NCBI RefSeq assembly: GCF_004570845.1
Contig: NZ_SPQZ01000002.1
Location: 62,001-126,000 of the forward strand
Direction of reading: 5' to 3'
Origin: Orlajensenia leifsoniae
GTDB lineage: Bacteria > Actinomycetota > Actinomycetes > Actinomycetales > Microbacteriaceae
DNA: 64,000 nucleotides
Of this stretch, positions 19,678 to 29,069 are shown piece by piece. A model generated the notes under the pieces. That model made no database searches and was not told the origin of the DNA. It worked only from the letters and a program-made list of their open reading frames with translations. The position numbers were made by a program, and so were the translations under genes. Positions within the stretch are counted from its first letter, which is position 1. The number at the start of each line of letters is the position of its first letter.

Positions 19678-22050
19678 ATGTCCTCCGTGAAATCACTTCC
19701 GCACGCCCGAAAGCGTCAGTGGGGCGCTGAGAAGCGCACCCAGCCGCTGCCGACGGTGCACCCGCGTCCGTCGAACCGCACCATCACGTGGAGCCGAGTC
19801 GCCATCGTCCTGACCGTGGTCTTCTGGGCGGTCTACGTGGTGACCACGGTCATCCGACAGTTCATCGACGGCGGCCGACAGGACTTCCGTTTCACCATGG
19901 AGGCCATCGGCTACCTCGTGGTCGTCACCTTCCTCACCTTCTCGGCCCTGATGTACCTCGTCGCGCGGGAGGGCGCGCTCCAGCGATTCAGCAAGCACGT
20001 TCGCGTGCCCCGCGCCGAGCTCGACCGACACTTCGCCGAGAACCGGTCCTCGATCACGGTGCTGGTTCCCTCCTACGCCGAGGAGCCCCACGTCGTGCGC
20101 GCCACACTGCTCTCCGCCGCGCTGCAGGAGTACCCGTCGATCAAGGTCGTGCTGCTGCTCGACGACCCGCCCTTCCCGAAGCAGCCGAGCGTGCTCTCCC
20201 GGCTCGAGGAGACCCGTGCCCTCGCTGACGACATCTCGGCGATGCTCGCGGAGCCCAGGGACCGTTTCGCGGCCGCCCTGGCCGACTTCGAGGCGCAGAT
20301 CTCCTCGGGTGCCCTCGCCGACGACCTGGCGATCGACCATGCGCACGCCCTCGCCGAGCACTACGCCTTCGCTGCGCGGTGGCTGACGGATGCCGGTGAG
20401 CAGGAGACCCTCGACGACCACGTCGACCTCTTCTTCGTCGAGCAGGTTCTCGGTGGACTCGCCGACGAGCTGCTCCTCACGGGTCGCGCCATCGCCACGT
20501 CCGTCGAGGAGGATGCCGTGCTGTCGGCCGATCGCATCGGCCAGCTCTACCGCCGCCTCGCCTGGACCTTCGACGCCGACCTCGACGTGTTCGAGCGCAA
20601 GAGGTTCGCATCCACCTCGCACGAGGCCAACAAGGCCATGAACCTCAACGCCTACATCGGTCTGATGGGCGGCCAGTACACCCTCGCCGAGACTCCGAAC
20701 GGTCCGGCGCTCCTCCCCGCGGCCGCCGGCGAGCCGTTCGATGTGAGCTTCGCCGACAGTGACTTCCTGCTCACCCTCGACGCGGACTCGATCCTGCTCC
20801 GCGACTACTGCCTGCGCCTGGTCTACTTCCTGCAGCAGCCCGACAATGCCCGCGTCGCCGTCACCCAGACCCCGTACTCGTCGTTCCGTGGGGCCGCCAC
20901 CCGCATCGAGCGTCTCGCCGCGGCCACGACGGACATCCAGCACGTGCTGCACCAGGGCATGAGCCACTTCGGCGCCACCTTCTGGGTGGGCGCGAACGCC
21001 GTCATCCGCAAGGTCGCCATCGAGGACATCGTGGAGACCGAGTTCGTCGGCGGCTTCGAGGTCAAGCGCTACATCCAGGACCGCACCGTCATCGAGGACA
21101 CCGAGTCGAGCGTCGACCTCGGAACCCACGGCTGGAGCCTGGTGAACTACCCCGAGCGCCTCAGCTACTCGGCCACTCCGCCCGACTTCGGCTCCCTCGT
21201 GGTGCAGCGTCGGCGCTGGGCCAACGGCGGGCTCCTCATCCTGCCGAAGCTCTGGCGCCAGGTCCGCGCTCGCAAGCGCCGCGGCGAGCAGGTGCCGATG
21301 CTCGAGCTCATGCTGCGCGTGAACTACATGGCATCCATCGCGTGGGCGAGCTTCGGCCTGGTGTTCCTGCTGGCGTACCCGTACGACGGCCGCCTGCTCA
21401 GCCCCGTCGTGCTCTTGGCGGCGTTGCCGTACTTCCTCGCCATGGCCAGCGACCTGCGCTACGCCGGCTACCGCCGCAGCGACGTGCTGCGCATCTACGG
21501 CTTCAACCTCATCATGCTGCCGGTGAACCTCGCCGGCGTTCTCAAGTCGATGCAGCAGGCGCTCACGGGCAAGAAGATCCCCTTCGTGCGCACGCCCAAG
21601 GTGAAGGACCGCACAGCGGCCCCGCTGCTCTACGTGGTGGCGCCGTTCCTCATCGTGGCGTTCTCCCTGTTCACGCTCTGGCGCGATGTCAACGCCGGCA
21701 ACTGGGGCAACGCGGCGTTCGCCGGCATCAACGCCGCACTCGCCAGCTGGGCCATCGTGGCCTACATCGGCATCGGCAACGCCCTGGTCGACATCTGGCT
21801 CGGCCTCATCAGGCCGCTGTACGTGCCTCGCGCCCAGCCGGTCGCGGAGAAGAAGACGGCGACGGATGCCGATGCCCTCGACTGGCGCTCGGTGCTCTAC
21901 CACGGTCACGCCGATGCAGAGGTTCCGATGCTCGAGGCCGTCGGAGCGCGGCGCCGCAGTGCGGCATCCGTTCGCCCCGCCCCCGAAGCGCACGACGCAC
22001 ACGACGCACACGACGCTGACGTCCACCACGAAGAGAAGAAGGCAGCCTGA
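19678..22050 (+). CDS. Processive family 2 glycosyltransferase (cellulose/chitin synthase-like)
   Basis: About 790 aa. Two N-terminal membrane helices (IVLTVVFWAVYVVTTVI and AIGYLVVVTFLTFSALMYL) precede a GT2 catalytic domain with ITVLVPSYAEEPHVVRATLL, DSDFLLTLDADS (~360-371, DxD), an acid in DRTVIEDTESSVD (~471) and QRRRW (~509), the D,D,D,QxxRW set of processive synthases. Five or so C-terminal helices follow. A ~130-aa insert between the first aspartates is long. The product polysaccharide is unknown. Its stop overlaps the GH18-like gene by 1 nt, implying a joint function. An in-frame GTG at 19648 is an alternative start. Confidence 0.87.
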   Translation: MSSVKSLPHARKRQWGAEKRTQPLPTVHPRPSNRTITWSRVAIVLTVVFWAVYVVTTVIRQFIDGGRQDFRFTMEAIGYLVVVTFLTFSALMYLVAREGALQRFSKHVRVPRAELDRHFAENRSSITVLVPSYAEEPHVVRATLLSAALQEYPSIKVVLLLDDPPFPKQPSVLSRLEETRALADDISAMLAEPRDRFAAALADFEAQISSGALADDLAIDHAHALAEHYAFAARWLTDAGEQETLDDHVDLFFVEQVLGGLADELLLTGRAIATSVEEDAVLSADRIGQLYRRLAWTFDADLDVFERKRFASTSHEANKAMNLNAYIGLMGGQYTLAETPNGPALLPAAAGEPFDVSFADSDFLLTLDADSILLRDYCLRLVYFLQQPDNARVAVTQTPYSSFRGAATRIERLAAATTDIQHVLHQGMSHFGATFWVGANAVIRKVAIEDIVETEFVGGFEVKRYIQDRTVIEDTESSVDLGTHGWSLVNYPERLSYSATPPDFGSLVVQRRRWANGGLLILPKLWRQVRARKRRGEQVPMLELMLRVNYMASIAWASFGLVFLLAYPYDGRLLSPVVLLAALPYFLAMASDLRYAGYRRSDVLRIYGFNLIMLPVNLAGVLKSMQQALTGKKIPFVRTPKVKDRTAAPLLYVVAPFLIVAFSLFTLWRDVNAGNWGNAAFAGINAALASWAIVAYIGIGNALVDIWLGLIRPLYVPRAQPVAEKKTATDADALDWRSVLYHGHADAEVPMLEAVGARRRSAASVRPAPEAHDAHDAHDADVHHEEKKAA

Positions 22051-23669
22051 TGGCCACGAAGAACCGCGCGGGCGCATCCGTTCCCACGGAGGCAGTCCAG
22101 GTCGCCGAGCTCTCCGACCGCAGGCTCTCGCCGCTGCGGGTGTGCATCGCCATCGTGGTGCTGCTCGCCGTGATCGCCGCCGGATTCCTGGGAGCACGCT
22201 CCTGGGCCTCCACACAGGCCGACCCGACGCAGGCCCAGCCCTGGTTCGCCGGCTACGTCGACGTGACGGCCACGCCGACGTACGAATTCGAGACCCACGG
22301 AGGCACGGACACCCCCGACGCCGTGCTCTCCTTCATCGTCTCGGCGACGACGGATGCCTGCACTCCGAGCTGGGGCACGGCCTACACGATGGACCAGGCC
22401 GGCGACACCCTCGACCTCGACAGGCGCATCGCCCGCCTGCAGCAGGGCGGCGGAACCATCGCCGTCTCGTTCGGCGGCCTGCTGAATGACGAGCTCGCCG
22501 TGAACTGCACCGACGAGGCCAAGCTCGAGGCGGCCTACGCCAGCGTTCTCGACCGATACAAGGTAGGGACGATCGACCTCGACCTCGAGGGCGCCGGCCT
22601 CACCGACTCAGCCGCCGTCGACCGACGCGCCACGGCCATCGCAGCCCTCCAGAAGCAGCGCCGTGCCGCCGGCGACCCCATCGCCGTCTGGCTCACGCTG
22701 CCCGTCGCCCCGACCGGCATGACCGAAGACGGAACCGACGCCGTCAGCGCGATGCTCGACGCGGGCGTCGACCTGGCGGGCGTCAACGCCATGACGATGG
22801 ACTACGGCTCGAGCCTCACCGAAGGCGACAGCATGGCCGAGGCGTCGGAGAAGGCCCTGACCGCCACCCAGCGCCAGCTCGGCGTGCTCTACAGCCGCGC
22901 CGACATCACCCTCGGCACCGCCACCCTCTGGGCGAAGGTCGGCGCGACCCCGATGATCGGGCAGAACGACGTGGCCGATGAGGTCTTCTCCCTGAAGGAC
23001 GCCAAGCGCCTGAACGCCTGGGCGGCGGACAAGGGTCTCGGCCGCATGTCGATGTGGTCGGCCAACCGCGACAAGACCTGCGGCTCGAACTACACCACGA
23101 CGTCGATCGTCTCCGATGCCTGCAGCGGCGTCGATCAGGGCGACACCTTCTTCGCCGACGTGCTCGCGACGGGCTTCACGGGCTCGCTCGCTGCCGGCGA
23201 GAACGCCGCCGCGACCACGAGCGAGCCCACGCTGGCTGCTGAGATCGCCGACGACCCGGCCACGTCGCCCTACCCGATCTGGTCGTCGGATGCCTCCTAC
23301 CTCAAGGGCACCAAGGTCGTCTGGCACCGCAACGTCTACACCGCGAAGTGGTGGACCAAGGCGGAGGTTCCCGACAACCCCGTGCTGAACGACTGGGAGT
23401 CGCCGTGGCAGCTCGTCGGCCCGGTGCTGCAGGGAGAGACGCCGATTCCGCAGGCCACCCTGCCCGCAGGCACCTTCCCCGAGTGGACGGGCGCCGCGAC
23501 CTACCTGAAGGGCGACCGCATCCTCTTCGAGGGAGTGCCCTACGAGGCGAAGTGGTGGACGCAGGCGGACAGCCCCGAGGCATCGGCGGCCGACCCCGAT
23601 TCGTCGCCGTGGGAGCCGCTCACGCAGGCCGACATCACGGCCATCGTGTCGGGAACGCCCGCCGGCTGA
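22050..23669 (+). CDS. Membrane-anchored GH18-like (chitinase-type) protein with two C-terminal CBM5/12-like modules
   Basis: A 539-aa protein. An N-terminal helix (VCIAIVVLLAVIAAGFLGA) anchors or exports it. The catalytic region resembles bacterial GH18: FAGYVDVTATPTYEFE at the start and TIDLDLEGAG (D176-x-D178-x-E180), close to the DxxDxDxE active-site motif, and later WSANRDKTCG. The last ~130 residues hold two Trp-rich repeats (YLKGTKVVWHRNVYTAKWWT and YLKGDRILFEGVPYEAKWWT) typical of carbohydrate-binding modules 5/12. Coupled to the GT2 by TGATG overlap, it may trim, release or bind the GT2 product. Confidence 0.83.
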   Translation: MATKNRAGASVPTEAVQVAELSDRRLSPLRVCIAIVVLLAVIAAGFLGARSWASTQADPTQAQPWFAGYVDVTATPTYEFETHGGTDTPDAVLSFIVSATTDACTPSWGTAYTMDQAGDTLDLDRRIARLQQGGGTIAVSFGGLLNDELAVNCTDEAKLEAAYASVLDRYKVGTIDLDLEGAGLTDSAAVDRRATAIAALQKQRRAAGDPIAVWLTLPVAPTGMTEDGTDAVSAMLDAGVDLAGVNAMTMDYGSSLTEGDSMAEASEKALTATQRQLGVLYSRADITLGTATLWAKVGATPMIGQNDVADEVFSLKDAKRLNAWAADKGLGRMSMWSANRDKTCGSNYTTTSIVSDACSGVDQGDTFFADVLATGFTGSLAAGENAAATTSEPTLAAEIADDPATSPYPIWSSDASYLKGTKVVWHRNVYTAKWWTKAEVPDNPVLNDWESPWQLVGPVLQGETPIPQATLPAGTFPEWTGAATYLKGDRILFEGVPYEAKWWTQADSPEASAADPDSSPWEPLTQADITAIVSGTPAG

Positions 23670-23790
23670 CGCGCGCTTCGACCGCGGACTGCGTCCGGGC
23701 CTCTGTGAGCGGATGTTCCACTCACCGCTCGCCGGGGACCGAGCGAAGCGACCGTCCGAAGCGCAGTCCGAAGCGATGAGAACCCGCCCA

Positions 23791-23796
23791 TAGACT
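23791..23796 (+). promoter_or_regulatory. -10 box (TAGACT) of leaderless dapF
   Basis: TAGACT, then ttcccc, then the ATG at 23803; no ribosome binding site is visible. Confidence 0.55.
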
Positions 23797-23802
23797 TTCC
23801 CC

Positions 23803-24684
23803 ATGGCGATCGATCTGCACTTCACCAAGGGACACGGCACCGGAAACGACTTCGTGCTGTTCGCCGACCCCGACGGTGAACTCGAGCTCACGCCCGAGCA
23901 GATCAGCGCGATCTGCGACAGGCACTTCGGCGTCGGCGCCGACGGGATCATCCGAGCGGTCCGCTCCAGGAATCTCGCCGACGGAGCCGCAGCCCTCGCC
24001 GAGGACCCCGACGCCGAGTGGTTCATGGACTACTGGAACTCCGATGGCACGGTCTCCGAGATGTGCGGCAACGGCATCCGTGTCTACGCACGATTCCTCA
24101 TCGAGCAGGGCCTGCTGGCCTTCGCCGAAGGTGATTCGGTCGCGATCGGCACGCGTGGGGGAGTGCGCGACCTGCAGCGCTCGGGCACCGGCTTCCAGGT
24201 GGACCTCGGGCGCTGGAAGCTCGACGGCACCGAGCCTCTCGTGCGCGCCCGTGAACTGTCCGTCGCCCGTCCCGGCCTCGGCATCAACGTGGGCAACCCG
24301 CACGTCGTCGTCGCTCTGGCCGATGAGGATGAACTGGCCGGCATCGACCTGACGGTCGTCCCGATCCTCGAGCCCGAGGCGCCGGAGGGCGCGAACGTGG
24401 AGTTCGTGCTTCCGCACGAGCCACTGGTGCACGACGGGGTCGGCCGCATCCGGATGCGGGTGCACGAGCGCGGCTCCGGAGAGACCCTCTCCTGCGGAAC
24501 CGGCGCCGTGGCCGCTGCCCTCGCCGTGCGGCACTGGGCCGGAGTCGGTGCCCCCAACGAATGGCGCGTCGACGTACCCGGGGGTCGCGTCGGCGTGCGG
24601 ATGTTCCCGACCGAGGACGGCGAGCACGTGGCCCTGTCGGGCCCGGCCGACCTCGTCTTCGACGGGGTGCTCGGCCTGGGCTGA
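23803..24684 (+). CDS. dapF: Diaminopimelate epimerase
   Basis: A 293-aa cofactor-independent racemase converting LL- to meso-diaminopimelate. The first catalytic cysteine is in [14 protein letters not shown] and the second in [14 protein letters not shown]; the N-terminal [19 protein letters not shown] and [11 protein letters not shown] are also diagnostic. Complete length for the family. In actinobacteria dapF often follows miaA; here the GT2/GH18 pair is inserted between them. Confidence 0.97.
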   Translation: MAIDLHFTKGHGTGNDFVLFADPDGELELTPEQISAICDRHFGVGADGIIRAVRSRNLADGAAALAEDPDAEWFMDYWNSDGTVSEMCGNGIRVYARFLIEQGLLAFAEGDSVAIGTRGGVRDLQRSGTGFQVDLGRWKLDGTEPLVRARELSVARPGLGINVGNPHVVVALADEDELAGIDLTVVPILEPEAPEGANVEFVLPHEPLVHDGVGRIRMRVHERGSGETLSCGTGAVAAALAVRHWAGVGAPNEWRVDVPGGRVGVRMFPTEDGEHVALSGPADLVFDGVLGLG

Positions 24685-24709
24685 GCTCACACGAGACGGC
24701 GTCGCGTCG

Positions 24710-26119
24710 TCAGGCCCCGAACTCGGAGCTCACGAAGCGACCGCTCTCCACAGCGTCGCGCAGCATCACGAAGTCGGCGTACGAGCGGTCGGCGTACGAC
24801 TCCGCCCAGTCCGCAACGGCCTCGTCGAAGACCGTCGACGTGCCGATATAGCCCGCGACACTGGCCGCCGCCGGGCTCTGCGCGTGAGCACGAGCGAGCA
24901 GGGATGCGCAGGCGCTGACATAGTCGAGGAACTGACGGCGGGTGAGCGTGGCGATGTCGAATGACACGTTGCGGTCGCGGAACTGGCGCACGTAGAAACT
25001 GCGCCCCTCGTCGCCGGTCAGATAGCCGAGGAACGGATCGGACACGGCCTGCAGGATCCGCTGGTTCGCGATCACCCGATAGCCGTGAACGGATGCCACG
25101 CGCTGTGGGTCCACCCCGGGCGCCGGCCGCACCGGCACGTCACCGAACTCGTGCACCACCGAGCGGGCGGCCTCCTTGAACTGCAGCACGAGAGGCTCGC
25201 CGAGCGGACCCGTGAGCACGGCGATGTAACAGCGGGTGCCGACGCTGCCGACTCCGACCACGCGGCGCACGGCATCCGTCACCGTGTACTGCGACAGCAG
25301 AAGAGCGACATCGGGGGAGACGGATGCGCTGTAGGCCTCGAAGATCTCGGCGAGGCGGGCCTCGATCTCGGGCTCGATGTGCATCATCGTCGGGCGGTCC
25401 TCGATGATGTGCAGCGAGCCGTCATCGGCTCGAGTCATGATCTTCTCGACGACGCGTTCCGAGGTGCGCTTCTGCGTCGCCCTCACGGCCTTGTCGATGA
25501 TCTTCTGCGTCTCGGGGCCGAATCGCGACGTGCCCTCCCGCACCTCGGCGTGCAGGAAGTAGCGGTCGAGAGCGCTGAGTTCCAGCGTCGTGCGCAGCGT
25601 GGTGCGGTACGAGGCCGCCGCCGTCAACGCGGCCGTGCGCACGTCGGTCTCGCTGAAGCCGTTGTCGCGGCCGGCGATCACAGCGCTGGTGACCAACCGC
25701 TTCACGTCCCATTCCCACGGGCCGGATGCGGCCTCGTCGAAGTCGTTGAGATCGAAGACGAGGCTGCGCTGGGGCGATGCGTAGATGCCGAAGTTGGCGA
25801 TGTGGGCGTCGCCGCAGAGTACGACGTCGAACCCCGTGTTCGGCTCGGCGGCAAGGTCGGCTGCCTGGATGGCGGCGGTGCCGCGATAGAAGGCGAATGG
25901 ACTCTGCAGCATCCGGTGCACCCGGAGGGGGATGAGGTCGGCCAGGCGCGGGTGGTGCTGGCGCTCGAGGATGCCGAGGGGATCGCGGTCGGCGTCGTCG
26001 ACCCTGGTGCGCTGAGCGCGGCGGGGGAGCTGCCGTCGTCGGTCCTTGCCGATGGCGAGGAGCTCGTCCTGGCGGGTGAGCTCGGCGTGGTCGAACCGGA
26101 GGCGTCCTGTTGTGCTCAT
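24710..26119 (-). CDS. DUF2252 protein
   Basis: A 469-aa protein of the DUF2252 family, common in actinobacteria and thought to have a kinase-like fold. Visible landmarks are RMLQSPFAFYRGTAAIQAADL, VVLCGDAHIANFGIYASPQR and VFDLNDFDEAASGPWEWDVK, which resemble the catalytic loop and metal-binding motifs of aminoglycoside-phosphotransferase-like enzymes, and later VGVGSVGTRCYIAVL and LQFKEAARSVV. No function is assigned. It is convergent with dapF. Confidence 0.88.
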   Translation of the reverse strand: MSTTGRLRFDHAELTRQDELLAIGKDRRRQLPRRAQRTRVDDADRDPLGILERQHHPRLADLIPLRVHRMLQSPFAFYRGTAAIQAADLAAEPNTGFDVVLCGDAHIANFGIYASPQRSLVFDLNDFDEAASGPWEWDVKRLVTSAVIAGRDNGFSETDVRTAALTAAASYRTTLRTTLELSALDRYFLHAEVREGTSRFGPETQKIIDKAVRATQKRTSERVVEKIMTRADDGSLHIIEDRPTMMHIEPEIEARLAEIFEAYSASVSPDVALLLSQYTVTDAVRRVVGVGSVGTRCYIAVLTGPLGEPLVLQFKEAARSVVHEFGDVPVRPAPGVDPQRVASVHGYRVIANQRILQAVSDPFLGYLTGDEGRSFYVRQFRDRNVSFDIATLTRRQFLDYVSACASLLARAHAQSPAAASVAGYIGTSTVFDEAVADWAESYADRSYADFVMLRDAVESGRFVSSEFGA

Positions 26120-26167
26120 CGGCGTGGTCTCTCTGTTGAGGGTGTCGCCAGAGTACCGCTCAGCGAC

Positions 26168-26830
26168 TCAGGCAGGGGCTGTGACCCGCAGCGTGACGAC
26201 CGCGCGGCTCGGCGACGGCCGCGACGTGACCTCGAAGCCAGCGGCCAGGAACTGCGAGAGGGTGCCGTGGTAGAGCTCGGCACTCGACTTCTTGCCTCCC
26301 GCGGCATCGACCGGATAGCCCTCGATGACCCGCGCGCCGAGCCGGGTGGCCTGCTCGATGGCACCCCGCAGCAGCTCCCCGCCGATGCCTTGGCGGCGGT
26401 GCCCCACGCGCACGACGAAGCAGGTGATCGCCCAGACGGAGTCGTCATCCTCGTCCTCGGCGCTTCCCTTCACCACCTCCGCGGTGCGGAGCCGGTCGTA
26501 GGCCGTGCGCGGCTCGACGGCGCACCAACCGGCGGGTTCGGCCGCACTGTCGTCGCCCTGGCCGTGGTCGGTGTCGCCAGCGCGGTCGCCGGCCTTCGGC
26601 TCGAGGTAGGCGATGACCCCCGGCGGATGCGCCTTTCCCGCCCCTGCCGCCTGCACCTGCTTCTCGAGCAGGTTGCGGCAATCGTCGGGCGTGATGGTCT
26701 TCCACTCCGCGTTCGGCAGCTTGAAGAACTGGCACCAGCACCCCGCCGGGTCACCGCGCGTGCCGAACACGCGCTCCACATCGGCCCAGGGGGCATCCGT
26801 CACCGGAACAATGCGCACCTTCGCTGCCAT
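26168..26830 (-). CDS. GNAT family N-acetyltransferase
   Basis: A 220-aa protein. The N-terminal half has DPAGCWCQFFKLPNAEWK, typical of a GNAT subgroup with a Cys/Trp-rich start, and the acetyl-CoA motif is VRVGHRRQGIGGELLRGAIE, with ARVIEGYPVDAAGG near the C-terminus. The start at 26830 is leaderless after TAGGGT. The substrate is unknown. Its stop lies 48 nt upstream of the DUF2252 start on the same strand. Confidence 0.88.
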   Translation of the reverse strand: MAAKVRIVPVTDAPWADVERVFGTRGDPAGCWCQFFKLPNAEWKTITPDDCRNLLEKQVQAAGAGKAHPPGVIAYLEPKAGDRAGDTDHGQGDDSAAEPAGWCAVEPRTAYDRLRTAEVVKGSAEDEDDDSVWAITCFVVRVGHRRQGIGGELLRGAIEQATRLGARVIEGYPVDAAGGKKSSAELYHGTLSQFLAAGFEVTSRPSPSRAVVTLRVTAPA

Positions 26831-26836
26831 TCCCTC

Positions 26837-26842
26837 ACCCTA
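26837..26842 (-). promoter_or_regulatory. -10 box (TAGGGT) of leaderless GNAT gene
   Basis: On the minus strand TAGGGT is followed by gaggga and the ATG at 26830; the gaggga could also serve as a ribosome binding site. Confidence 0.45.
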
Positions 26843-26944
26843 CGACCGAGGGCGGTTGAGCGACCGGATGCCGGCGGTCCCCGTGTCTTCAGCACTCCTT
26901 TCGGCACGCTATGATTGTCAGGTTGCCTCGGCGAGCCGGGGCAT

Positions 26945-27020
<76 letters not shown>

Positions 27021-27037
27021 GGGAGAAATCCCAGATA

Positions 27038-27073
27038 GAAGGCCACTTCGCGAGATGCGAGGTGGCCTTCTTC
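27038..27073 (+). terminator. Terminator after tRNA-Pro
   Basis: Stem gaaggccacttcgc / gcgaggtggccttc (14 bp, one G-U) with loop gagat, then ttcatg. Located 20 nt after the tRNA and inside the island boundary. Confidence 0.75.
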
Positions 27074-27129
27074 ATGTCCACGAGAGGCGTCTGACCGCCT
27101 TTCTTTACCACCTTAAGCGAAAATGGCGG

Positions 27130-27282
27130 TCAGGCGAGCGCGGCGCTGAGGACATCGATCGCGCCCGCCGAGACCTGCGGGGCGACGTGCCCGTACACGT
27201 CTCCGGTGATGACGATCGAGGAATGGCCCAGCAGCTCGGACACGACCTTCAGCGGCACTCCCGCCGCCAGCGTGTCACGGCC
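27130..27282 (-). pseudogene. C-terminal remnant of a tyrosine integrase
   Basis: The minus-strand frame reads RDTLAAGVPLKVVSELLGHS, then SIVITGDVYGHVAPQV and SAGAIDVLSAALA-stop. LGHS carries the second His/box II region and VYGH the catalytic tyrosine of phage-type tyrosine recombinases. Upstream of codon RDT the similarity is lost and the frame hits a stop by about 27312, so only the last ~50 residues survive. It sits just inside the tRNA-Pro attachment site, where such integrase genes normally end. Confidence 0.8.
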
Positions 27283-27596
27283 CCGCTCGGGTGGGACTGC
27301 ACTCGCCCCTCAGGTCTATCGGACCGTTGAATAGTCTTGCGCGGGGAGGGCAACGCCGCCGGCACCGAGGCCGGGGCAACCCAGTAACGAGCCTCGCGAA
27401 GGTTCGCGACAGGCTCGACTGCGAGAGCAGTGAGCGACATCCGGAATCTCCGAGCTTCGAACAAGCGTTCCAGTCAGTATGTGCGCTGCGGGCACGGACG
27501 TCGGCAAGTTGAGGACGGCGCCGCGGCAAGTGAGTGCACCCCGAAGTGAGGCCACTAGCGCCTTAGTTGAGTCTGGCAGTGGGTGGCAATTGGGGG

Positions 27597-27602
27597 TAAA
27601 GT
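27597..27602 (+). promoter_or_regulatory. -10 box (TAAAGT) of the toxin-antitoxin operon
   Basis: TAAAGT, then cggtgtc, then the ATG at 27610, giving a leaderless antitoxin start. Confidence 0.45.
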
Positions 27603-27609
27603 CGGTGTC

Positions 27610-27987
27610 ATGGTAACTACGACGGCAACACGACAGTTCGGCGAAACTGCTCGCATGGACATCCATGCGGTCGCCAAGGAGCTGAACGCAGCCCTCGGCC
27701 CGACCCTTGTCGCTGCCCTCACCGGCTCGAAGGACACAAAGCTCCCCATCAAGTGGGCCAAGCCTGACGGGACTACCCCTGGACCGGACTTCAATCGACG
27801 TCTGAAGTTCGCCCACCGCATGTGGCGTGCCATCGAGGCGGTCGAAGGCGAGCACGTGGCCCGTGCCTTCTTCATCGGTAGCAACCCATCCCTGGGCGAG
27901 CGCACACCACTGACGGCCATCCGCGAAGACGACCATTCGGACGTCGCCGCTGCTGTCGACAATTTTCTCCGCGACCAGCCCGCCTGA
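27610..27987 (+). CDS. Xre/MbcA/ParS-type antitoxin
   Basis: A 125-aa protein. The C-terminal half (WRAIEAVEGEHVARAFFIGS, NPSLGERTPLTAIREDD) matches the DUF2384/MbcA-ParS-Xre antitoxin toxin-binding domain; the N-terminal part (MDIHAVAKELNAALGPTLVA followed by ALTGSKDTKL) is consistent with its DNA-binding region. The stop overlaps the RES toxin start by 1 nt (TGATG). I infer neutralisation of the toxin and autoregulation. A longer start at 27583 is unlikely. Confidence 0.83.
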   Translation: MVTTTATRQFGETARMDIHAVAKELNAALGPTLVAALTGSKDTKLPIKWAKPDGTTPGPDFNRRLKFAHRMWRAIEAVEGEHVARAFFIGSNPSLGERTPLTAIREDDHSDVAAAVDNFLRDQPA

Positions 27988-28763
27988 TGAGAGCGGCCGG
28001 CGGGCGGATCTGTACCGAGACGGGGCTCAGGCTCATGCCGTGCACGGGTGACTCCGGCTTCCGTGTCTCCAAGAGCCGTTACCCACCGATCTCCGCGCCG
28101 GTTCGGACGGCGGACGAGCATCGAGACGGTTGGGGGCGGTACGACACGTTCGGATCTACGCTCTACGTCGCTGAAACCATCGAATGCGCCTTCTCTGAGG
28201 TGCTCGCTGGCTTCCGGAGGAAGGTCGGCACAGCCGACCCACTGGCCGCCGACGCGGAAGCAGTCGGTATGACCGTGGAGGAGTTCGTGCGCGATGTCTC
28301 CCGCGAGTGGAGCGAACGCGGTTTCATGTCCAAGGGTGCACTGCCTGCTCTCTGGCGCGACGTTCGGGGCATAAACGAAATCATCACTCCATCGAACGGG
28401 TGGTGGATCGACATCGAAGACCCCGACTCGATGGCGGCACTGGAGGCACATCCAGGTATCGCGTCGGAGATCCGGTTGGCAGGCGTCGACGCATTGACCA
28501 CTGCGGATCTACGAGGACCCTACCGACCACTCACCACAGGCATTGCTGATGAGCTCCGTCTACTCACGCTCGACGACGGCTCGAAGCCGGTCGGCATCCA
28601 CTTCGGCAGCAAGTGGGGCGGCGGATGGTGCCGTGCGATCTGGCTTCCCGAGGAAGATGCCGCCTACGAGCTGGAGCTGCTCGCGCTGAGTCCTGAGCCG
28701 ATCCTGGTGAACGATGGCCGGCTCGCGACGGTCGCCCAGAGGTTCGGCCTCCGCGTCTTCTAG
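27987..28763 (+). CDS. RES domain toxin (NAD+-degrading, MbcT-like)
   Basis: A 258-aa protein. The RES signature residues are visible: R in WGRYDTFGSTLYVAETIECA, E in AFSEVL and S in GIHFGSKWGGGW. RES toxins of Xre-RES/MbcT-MbcA pairs deplete NAD+ by phosphorolysis or hydrolysis in characterised relatives. Its length is slightly above the family norm. It is co-transcribed with the antitoxin and located inside the tRNA-Pro island. Confidence 0.85.
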   Translation: MRAAGGRICTETGLRLMPCTGDSGFRVSKSRYPPISAPVRTADEHRDGWGRYDTFGSTLYVAETIECAFSEVLAGFRRKVGTADPLAADAEAVGMTVEEFVRDVSREWSERGFMSKGALPALWRDVRGINEIITPSNGWWIDIEDPDSMAALEAHPGIASEIRLAGVDALTTADLRGPYRPLTTGIADELRLLTLDDGSKPVGIHFGSKWGGGWCRAIWLPEEDAAYELELLALSPEPILVNDGRLATVAQRFGLRVF

Positions 28764-29069
28764 CCCGCGTCGAGCACCGGAGATAGTCCCGTGGTCAGTG
28801 GACATGAGCACCGCCGACATGGTCGTCTGGAATCCCGGCGCGACCGACCCGGTTCTCGCCGGCCTTCGTGCGCGCCAAACGGCCGTTGCTGACGGGGCTT
28901 GTCCGACCCGCATCGGCCCTCGGTCTACGCCGACGTGAGAGCCGAGCAACGCGGAACACAGGCCGGTGACACTTCGCAGCCGCGCTGACCGTCCTCGCCA
29001 GCGGCTGCTGACTGGTCTCTCCGGATCCTGGTCTTGCGCCAGTGAACTGAGTGAGGCCACTGTTGGCAG
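28764..29069. other. Gene-free stretch between RES toxin and membrane protein
   Basis: About 300 bp. A 44-codon frame from ATG 28804 (MSTADMVVWNPGATDPVL...) to 28938 has no clear ribosome binding site or homology that I recognise; it may be a gene fragment. Nothing else is supported. Confidence 0.4.

Noticed and set aside
19693-22215. Long minus-strand frame (840 codons) opposite the GT2 gene
   Set aside because: Low-complexity Arg/Glu/Val composition and no family motifs; shadow of the GT2 coding strand.
28804-28938. 44-codon ORF in the island
   Set aside because: No ribosome binding site, no leaderless -10, no recognisable similarity; left as part of a gene-free stretch.
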